Origin: Hexactinellida sp. DTS-2022
Taxonomy: Eukaryota; Porifera; Hexactinellida
Reading direction: 5' to 3'
DNA length: 64,000 nucleotides
Assembly: GCA_028753945.1 (NCBI GenBank)
Contig: JAPNXP010000002.1
Coordinates: 7,502,001 to 7,566,000 of the forward strand
Shown: in pieces, positions 58,421 to 64,000 of the stretch
How the letters are laid out: every line of letters starts with the position of its first letter
How positions within the stretch are numbered: the stretch's first letter is position 1
Translations under genes and position numbers: made by a program
The notes under the pieces: generated by a model
Seen by the model: only the letters and a program-made list of their open reading frames with translations
Databases searched by the model: none
What the model was told of the DNA's origin: nothing

Positions 58421-59019
58421 TCATTGACAAAGTGAGAGGAACTTCCACATGTGAAACACTTAACGAATGTCCGACCTCCTTGCACTACCTTTGTTCTGCA
58501 GTTGCGTGCAATATGACCCTTCTTTCTGCAATTGTAACAAACTACTGGTTTGTTATCACCATGAGAAGTTATGGCAGCTGTACACATCGGCACAGTGCTC
58601 ATGACTGCGCCCTCGGACCTTAGATTAGCTAATTGAATGGATAATTCTGATATAGATTCTTCCAATTTAACAAGTTGGGACTCAGGGCGTTGCATTTCCA
58701 AGGGTTTTTGGACCAGTTGCCCTTCTTGAGTTTTTGAATCTTTAATAGTTGAACATATGCTGTCCGTTTGTTTGTTTTCGTAGGTCATTAGCACTTTCGC
58801 TTTCTTCACTGCTTCTTCAAGGGAGGTAATCGAACTATTCAATTGAATTTCTCTAGACATTTGTGCAGGTAGATCAGTAACGAATCGGTGGAATAGAAGT
58901 TGCTCCTTAGCTTCAGCTGCTATATCAGGAAGTGCTCTATTGATCAGTTTCTTTAATTCATAAACGTATATTTGAACTGATTCACTAGGAAATAATGACC
59001 TCTTGTGAAATGCATCCAT
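58351..59019 (-). pseudogene. Gypsy gag: capsid C-terminal part and nucleocapsid
   Basis: 222 open codons. Residues 1-85 are capsid-like (LFPSESVQIYVYELKKLINR ... LEEAVKKAKVLM). Two CCHC zinc knuckles follow, C161-x2-C164-x4-H169-x4-C174 (CYNCRKKGHIARNC) and C188-x2-C191-x4-H196-x4-C201 (CFTCGSSSHFVNDC). These would bind the element RNA during particle assembly. The N-terminal part is in another frame just upstream. Confidence 0.93.
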
Positions 59020-59045
59020 AGCAATAAACTTTCCTTCTTCTGGTA

Positions 59046-59273
59046 TTAGGGCTCTTTGAAGGGCGCCTTTACTAGATCATAGTTCTTCCTTTCATCCATA
59101 GGAATGTCCTTATACGCGATCAGTGCTTCCCCTTGAAGCCTGGTTGCTAATTTGAGCGACTTTTGTTCAACTGTCCAACCATTAGCCATTGCACATATTT
59201 CGAAATGTTCTAGCCATTCACCAAAATCTCCTGACTCAAAAGTACTCGGCATCACTGACTGATTTTCTGCCAT
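59046..59273 (-). pseudogene. Gypsy gag: N-terminal part
   Basis: The first in-frame ATG is at 59273; the frame also opens upstream across the primer-binding site, but without ATG. It carries FGEWLEHFEICAMANGW and LATRLQGEALIAYKDIP, typical of gypsy capsid N-terminal regions. A single-base frame change near 59065-59075 separates it from the second part: the alternative frame there reads ALQRALIPEEGKFIA directly into the downstream gag segment. Confidence 0.85.
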
Positions 59274-59288
59274 TTGTAGATAACCACT

Positions 59289-59299
59289 CTCTGCTACCA
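59289..59299 (-). promoter_or_regulatory. Primer-binding site, initiator tRNA-Met
   Basis: Two bases inside the 5' LTR, the minus strand reads TGGTAGCAGAG. This is complementary to the 3' end of eukaryotic initiator tRNA-Met (CTCTGCTACCA). Confidence 0.85.
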
Positions 59300-59301
59300 A
59301 T

Positions 59302-59489
59302 TGTTACGTACCTAAGTAACTAATAAATCAATAGTGCTAGTAGATAATTTAATAATAATCTGCAGTTCAAAGATGTGTTCTGGCCTATTACTGGGAATTT
59401 ATATAATCTCTATAATCAATGCCAGAAGTCAATTTCTACCTACTATGAATCAATTTACTATTATTTAGTTAAGAATTAACTCTGTAACA
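59302..59489 (-). repeat. 5' LTR of the gypsy element
   Basis: 188 bp, TG...CA, identical to the 3' LTR except for one base. Such similarity normally means a recent insertion. Confidence 0.95.
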
Positions 59490-59654
59490 ATAATAATAAT
59501 AAATTCCCACGTGACGTCATAAACCCATAAATCGGTATACGTGTGTCTCATTTCATGTTGTCTTGCCATCTAAAATTGTGGGCGAATCGAATAAGAACTG
59601 AAAGAGTTATTCCCACTAAGTGCCTTTCTGACGTCATAATCCCGCTATTTTGCT

Positions 59655-59815
59655 TCAAAAACCAATAGATCGTTGTCGCAGTACAAAATTACCCCTGTAT
59701 ACAAATTTTCAGCTTTCTGGGACTCGTAGTCTTTCCAATTAATTCTGGACAAACAAACACACGAACAAACACACAGCAACAATTGCGCTTTTAATATAGA
59801 GATAGATAGATTAAT
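59655..59815 (-). repeat. Composite repeat, microsatellite-flanked arm
   Basis: CCAATAGATCGTTGTCGCAG, ACTCGTAGTCTTTCCAATTA and CTGGACAAACAAACACACGA, ending TTTTAATATAGAGATAGATAG. The same arm is at 61105-61280 and 61695-61850, and as reverse complement at 7545-7690. The AT-rich TATATAGATAGAT end looks like an element terminus. Confidence 0.78.
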
Positions 59816-60469
59816 ATTACATTTGTGTGTACTTTTGTATTACATGATTAAATTACATATTGTATGTACTTTTTAAACCTCAAAATCTCGCTATATAGCT
59901 AGGCTTAGAATGTAATCAAGAATCAAAGAATTGTAAAATACTTTCCACTGGAGGGACGTCCACCTATAATTTTATCGTAATATGTTGACAATGATTGTTC
60001 ATATTAGACGAAATCTCTAAATATATTGGGGGAATTGACGATATTGATTTGTACCTGTATGTATATGGATACAACATACATGTACTGTAAAGTTATTTGT
60101 TATGAAGTGGGTTGGAACAGTCCTCGTTATAATATGATGAGAAGATCCTCCTAAAGGGTGAGATTTATCTATATTATTAAGAAAGCTTGATCCGTCCGTC
60201 TGTCCGTCTGTCCGTCTGTCCGCCCGCCCCTGTAACTCTTTGCTACATTACCCGATCCTGACGAAATAATTATCAATCGAAAGCTCTTCCAAGGGAGACC
60301 TCGGGAAATATACTGAGTTCCACTAAAAGGTGTTAGTTCCAGAATTACACTGCATTTTGTCTTTACGTACTAATGTGCATATATAAGCCTATTGTAAGGT
60401 CTAATCCAATTGGCTACTGCTAACTGGGATATTAATCGTATTGGTTACTGCTAACTGGGATATTAATCC
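59816..60469. other. AT-rich DNA with a (TCCG/TCTG)n patch
   Basis: No gene. A CCGTCTGTCCGTCTGTCCG patch at about 60191-60232, preceded by TCTATATTATTAAGAAAGCT, has the look of a transposable-element end, but I found no partner. GTTACTGCTAACTGGGATATTAATC is duplicated at about 60411 and 60441. Confidence 0.45.
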
Positions 60470-60870
60470 TACGAGCCCTTCGGTCTCGGTCGCTTCGCGA
60501 CGGATCACTCTCTCACAAAAGTCGCTTCGCGACTTTTGTTCGTTCGTGTTAGGCACTACGCGATACAATTAACGGCCGCTTCGCGGCATTTCCCTCCCCA
60601 AAAAGCAATCACGTTAATAATGAGTTTGAATAGCTCAATAAATTTCAGTTGCACGATAAGAAAGCTCGAATCAAATAATACTAAAAGAAAAACAGGCAAT
60701 AAAATAGACAATTTATTGATTGGTTAAATGAATTTATTTTCAATCAATCAAATTTGAGCCTCAGAAAATATTTCTATTATGCACAATCTATTTATACTAA
60801 TTGATGAAATCTGCTAACAAACCCTAACAAACCCTCGAATTTAATTGGCTAAAACTGGATTATTACATTT
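60470..60870 (-). repeat. Composite repeat: GC-hairpin module plus AT-rich arm, copy 1
   Basis: GAGCCCTTCGGTCTCGGTCG, then AAAAGTCGCTTCGCGACTTT (a 9-bp hairpin with a 3-base loop), then GGCCGCTTCGCGGC, followed by an AT-rich arm with AATTTCAGTTGCACGATAAG. It is nearly identical to 61276-61680, about 800 bp to the right. Confidence 0.85.
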
Positions 60871-61104
60871 GCACTTTGCTATACCTGTGTTGGTACGATA
60901 CACTATTTATGGTTGATTAGAGTAGGGACTAATTAATTAACTGTGTCACAATCAGAAGAAAAATGGGAATTCGTGAACTGCTATCAGGTGTAGAAATTTA
61001 GGCTACGTCTAATGCTTTGAATTTTCTACAGATCGGAGCAAAATTGGGAAGCTAGTACAAAATATCTGTTTTTCGCAACTGTGACGTCATAATACCGTTA
61101 TTTT

Positions 61105-61850
61105 GTTTCAAAAACCAATAGATCGTTGTCGCAGTACAAAATAACCCCTCCATGCCAATTTTCAGCTTTCTAGGACTCGTAGTCTTTCCAATTAATTATG
61201 GACAAACACACAAACAAACAAACAAACAAACAAACAAACAAACAAACAAACACACAACAATTCCTCTTTTTATATACGAGCCCTTCGGTCTCGGTCGCTT
61301 TGCGACGGATCACTCTCTCACAAAAGTCGCTTCGCGACTTTTGTTTGTTCGTGTTAGGCACTACGCGATACAATTAACGGCCGCTTCGCGGCCTTTCCCT
61401 CCCCAAAAGTATCACATTAATAATGAGATTTAATAGCTCAATAAATTTCAGTTGCACGATAAGAAAGCTCGAATCAAAATAATACTGAAAGAAAAACAGG
61501 CAATAAAATAGACAAATGATTGATTGGTTAAAAATGAATTTATTTTCAATCAATCAAATTGGAGCCTCAGAAAATATTTCTATTATGCACAATCTATTTA
61601 TACTGATTGATGAAATCTTCTAATCCATACTAACAAACCCTCGAATTTAATTGGCTAATATATTTTGTCACCTTCAAATGTAAATATTTCTCTTCAAAAA
61701 CCAATAGATCGTTGTCGCAGTATAAAATTACCCCTGTATACAAATTTTAAGCTTTCTGGGACTCGTGGTCTTTCCAATTAATTCTGGACAAACAAACAAA
61801 CAAACAAACAAACACACAACAATTCCTCTTTTTATATATAGATAGATTGG
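61105..61850 (-). repeat. Composite repeat copy 2, both arms present
   Basis: Left arm with (AAAC)n at 61201-61255; GC-hairpin module at 61276-61400 (AAAAGTCGCTTCGCGACTTT and GGCCGCTTCGCGGCC); AT-rich arm to about 61680; then another left-type arm ending TTTTTATATATAGATAGATT at about 61850. This is the fullest copy of the family and the best guide to its structure. Confidence 0.85.
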
Positions 61851-61851
61851 C

Positions 61852-62281
61852 TACTGCTAACTGGAATACTAATCCTATTGTGTACTACCAATTTCGGTGC
61901 CTTAAATAAATCAATTTGTTAAATTTTACTTAATCATTTACTACATCATGCAACGTAATCCAGTCAGACAGTTCACCCACACACCGTTTCCGGCCGGATT
62001 GATGACAACCCTGAATCCTGCAATGTAATAAGTCCCCAAGGCAAACCAATGCAGATTCCAAAATGCATGGTTGACCCTCAAGGGGCTTACATTAACGTTG
62101 TTGGATCCCGCGTTGGCGATCCGAGGCAATCCTTTTCGTCACAAACCAGGAAGCATAAAAACTACCGCTGATGGCAGAAGCAGGGAGGAAGGGATATGCA
62201 GAGAAGAGTGCCATACAGTTTGGTTAGAGAGCTCTGGAATGGGTCTATACGACTAATATTGTATATCGGGAAGTATTTAAC
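61852..62281. other. Unrecognised, more GC-balanced segment
   Basis: Base composition is more even than its surroundings (for example CGTTTCCGGCCGGATTGATG). Open stretches on both strands are short (about 60 codons) and match nothing I know. It could be the tail of a non-LTR retrotransposon. Confidence 0.3.
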
Positions 62282-62335
62282 AGCTAAGCTGCAACCCGTA
62301 GCATTGTAAGAGGCTATAATTTGGGGTCGAAACCC
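62282..62335 (+). ncRNA. Possible tRNA-derived SINE head (A and B boxes)
   Basis: AGCTAAGCTG at 62282 fits an RNA polymerase III A box (RGCNNAGYNG) and GGGTCGAAACC at 62324 fits a B box (GGTTCGANNCC with one change), 42 bp apart. The flanking bases do not fold into a full cloverleaf, so it is not a tRNA gene. It may be a tRNA-derived SINE promoter. Confidence 0.3.
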
Positions 62336-62544
62336 AACTGTTTATGCCGACTAATTCGTCGCAAGGCGACGGGTCACTTGGCTAGTGAAATGAAGAGATC
62401 TTGCTCAATGTGAAACCGTAAAATGGGTGTCTTTGTTCCTGAGAGGTGATTTGTACTCAAAACATTTTTATGACATGTATTCATAGAATCCGGTACACGT
62501 ATAATATTTAATTGCGTTATTTGAGAATTGCATTCAAATCTTTA

Positions 62545-62640
62545 TTATTAAATCTCGATTGTTGTTTGTTTGTTTGTGTGTGTGTGTGTTTGTTTGTCCG
62601 GATTATATTAAAGTGATGGGGGAATAGAAACCGCAATTAA
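62545..62640 (+). repeat. Composite repeat, microsatellite arm
   Basis: ATTAAATCTCGATTGTTGTT, then TTTG/(GT)n, then GTCCGGATTATATTAAAGTG and ATGGGGGAATA. It matches the reverse complement of 53870-54175. Confidence 0.78.
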
Positions 62641-62689
62641 TATTGGGATATAAACTAACTTTCAAATGTTATAATAGGTAAACAAATGT

Positions 62690-63525
62690 TATAATAGGTA
62701 AACAAGTATGCCGAACACGAATTTCGCGTTTATAAATTTCCCATATTAATATTTGTTGTTGTTGTTTACACAAAATAGGTAAACAAATTAATGAAAATTC
62801 AAAATCAACCTAGAAGTTAGCTTCCAACGGATATTATAGGTAAACAAGTATGCTGAACACGAATTTCGCATTTACAAATTTATGATATGAATATTTATTG
62901 TTGTTGTTTACACAAAATAGGTAAACAAATTTATGAAAATTCAAAATCAACCTAGAAGTTAGCTTTCAACGAGTATTATAGGTAAACAAGTATGCTGAAC
63001 ACGAATTTCGCATTTATAAATTTATAATATGAATATTTGTTGTTGTTGTTTACACAAAATAGGTAAACAAATTAATGAAAATTCAAAATCAACCTAGAAG
63101 TTAGCTTTCAACGAGTATTATAGGTAAACAATATGCTGAACACGATTTTCGTGGTTAAAATTTTCTAATATGAATATTTGTTGTTGTTGTTTACACAAAA
63201 TAGGTAACAAATTAATGAAAATTCAAAATCAACCTAGAAGTTAGCTTTCAATGGGTATTATAGGTAAACATGTATGCTGAACACGATTTTCGCCTTTAAA
63301 TTTTCTAATATGAATATTTGTTGTTGTTGTTGTTGTTTACTCAAAATAGCTAAACAATTTAATTAAAATTCAAAATCAACCTAGAATTTAGCTTGCAATG
63401 GATATTATAAGTAAACAAGTGTGCTGAACACGAATTTCGCATTTATAAAATTCTAATATGAGTATTTGCTGTTGTTGTTTACACAAATAGGTAAATAAAT
63501 TAATGAAATTCAAAATCATAACGTC
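62690..63525 (+). repeat. Tandem repeat of about 142 bp, six units
   Basis: Unit starts (AAGTATGCTGAACACGA type) are near 62703, 62844, 62988, 63129, 63269 and 63414, so the period is 140-145 bp. Units share TTGTTGTTGTTTACACAAAA, AAATTCAAAATCAACCTAGA and TTAGCTTTCAACG. (TTG)n length varies between units. Confidence 0.93.
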
Positions 63526-63555
63526 CCTTTCTACCATTTACATTGTAGAAAATGT

Positions 63556-63642
63556 GAGGAGTAAGGCCGCACAGCGGCCGTTAACTTGAGGTGCGTAGTA
63601 CCGATCTGTCGCAAAGCGACCGAGACCGAAGGGCTCGTATTT
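63556..63642 (+). repeat. Composite repeat, GC-hairpin module
   Basis: GGAGTAAGGCCGCACAGCGG, CCGTTAACTTGAGGTGCG, GTCGCAAAGCGACCGAGACC and GAAGGGCTCGTA. Hairpins GGCCGC-ACA-GCGGCC and GTCGC-AAA-GCGAC are perfect. Confidence 0.88.
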
Positions 63643-63707
63643 ATTAAATGTGAATTGTGAATTAATTATCGGATTTTATTGTTGTCAAGTCCTAAATATG
63701 GGAGCCG

Positions 63708-63777
63708 CACATTTGCGTACATCACATTTGCGTACAATGTTTGTCATTCACAGTTGCGTACATCACAGTTGCGTACA
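63708..63777 (+). repeat. Four copies of CACA(T/G)TTGCGTACA
   Basis: CACATTTGCGTACA twice, then CACAGTTGCGTACA twice, at intervals of about 15-22 bp. Each holds the palindromic core GTAC. Confidence 0.85.
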
Positions 63778-63825
63778 AAAGAAATATACAATATACGTAT
63801 ACTAATTAGTTCAGTAAGTTGTGAA

Positions 63826-64000
63826 AAGTATACAAGCAGCAATCAACTATTTCTATTCAATTTGGACATTAACCCTAGTGAAAGGGTGCTTTTTCATCTC
63901 TCACAGTCAGTTTTTAGGAAACTTCAATCTCTTGGGCTGCAGTCAGAATACCATACTGATCCGGAATTTGCATTAACCATGCGTATGCTACCTGCTCTAG
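63826..64000 (+). pseudogene. MULE transposase, middle part, running off the window edge
   Basis: The plus strand first reads QAAINYFYSIW, then VKGCFF, then, after a one-base frame change in a run of T (63891-63895), HLSQSVFRKLQSLG, followed by EFALTMRMLPAL. This is the MULE transposase region after the second catalytic Asp, with the G-C-x-F-H-L-x-Q-S-x-x-R-K-x-Q-x-L-G signature. The frame is closed at the left by a TAA at about 63819-63821. If the T-run is a sequencing error, the piece would be open. It continues beyond 64000. The N-terminal MULE piece at 3401-4020 is on the same strand; about 65 residues of the normal protein between the two are not seen in this window. Confidence 0.72.

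Larger units (their letters stand above)
54521..59489 (-). mobile_element. Ty3/gypsy LTR retrotransposon
   Basis: A 4,969-bp element with 188-bp LTRs that begin TGTTAC and end GTAACA. The order on the minus strand is LTR, primer-binding site, gag, protease, reverse transcriptase, RNase H, integrase, LTR, which is the Ty3/gypsy order. It lies in an (AAT)n microsatellite; the ATAA on both sides may be a 4-bp target duplication, but the microsatellite makes this ambiguous. The coding region has three in-frame stops (two in pol domains, one between them) and at least four frameshifts, so this copy cannot make a full Pol protein. Confidence 0.95.

Noticed and set aside
58215..58623. Plus-strand open stretches in the gypsy region
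   Set aside because: They are antisense shadows of gag and protease.
61941..62256. Two opposite-strand open stretches of about 60 codons
   Set aside because: They overlap one another, resemble no known family and lack supporting context.
62282..62350. A tRNA gene
   Set aside because: A and B boxes are present in weak form, but acceptor and anticodon stems do not form.
62690..63525. A CRISPR array
   Set aside because: The units are contiguous 140-145-bp tandem repeats without unique spacers, in an animal-type genome.

Overview
This window looks like intergenic, heterochromatin-like DNA from an invertebrate metazoan nuclear genome. It is AT-rich, has no operon-like gene packing and no bacterial signals, and carries eukaryotic mobile elements: a hAT transposon, MULE transposase pieces with a FLYWCH zinc finger, a Ty3/gypsy retrotransposon primed by initiator tRNA-Met, TTAA-target elements and several MITEs. 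It also has a relic of a coiled-coil/NHL (TRIM-like) gene. The species cannot be fixed from sequence alone. I see no clearly functional single-copy host gene.

Layout. 1-2,970: mostly featureless, with a GGTCC/GGACC hairpin-rich patch, a weak hAT-like coding relic (1155-1481) and one lone transposon end. 3,096-4,020: a minisatellite, then an open FLYWCH/MULE N-terminal coding block that stops inside a perfect splice-donor sequence. 4,104-10,604: a TTAA-target element, small MITEs, a 39-bp minisatellite, pieces of a composite repeat and a second, larger TTAA element. 11,217-14,330: a complete hAT transposon with terminal inverted repeats, an 8-bp target duplication (7/8 match) and an unbroken 826-codon transposase on the minus strand, flanked by GC-rich minisatellites. 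15,156-18,735: a tandem array of about 840-bp units, each with a long hairpin, followed by three palindromic 54-bp units.

19,251-50,330: about 30 kb of one satellite built from TTCAG/TTCTG-type pentamers arranged in 33-34-bp monomers. It contains nested recent duplications (offsets 420, 829, 1,219, 1,529, 1,853 and 2,659 bp) and is interrupted once, cleanly, by a TTAA element at 21,522-22,929. The many open frames in it are artefacts of the repeat.

50,331-54,520: quiet DNA, a 19-bp minisatellite, the NHL relic, a hAT MITE and composite repeats. 54,521-59,489: a Ty3/gypsy element on the minus strand. Its 188-bp LTRs differ at one base, yet its gag-pol is broken by several stops and frameshifts. 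59,490-63,645: more composite repeats with short GC-rich hairpins, a possible tRNA-derived SINE head and a six-unit tandem repeat of about 142 bp. The window ends inside a second MULE transposase piece (63,826-64,000). This continues the protein order of the piece at 3,401-4,020, about 60 kb away on the same strand.

There is no pathway to reconstruct: the window records transposition, satellite growth and decay. The most notable features are the nested satellite, the tandem hairpin units with co-varying arms, the complete hAT element, and the two MULE halves that bracket the region.
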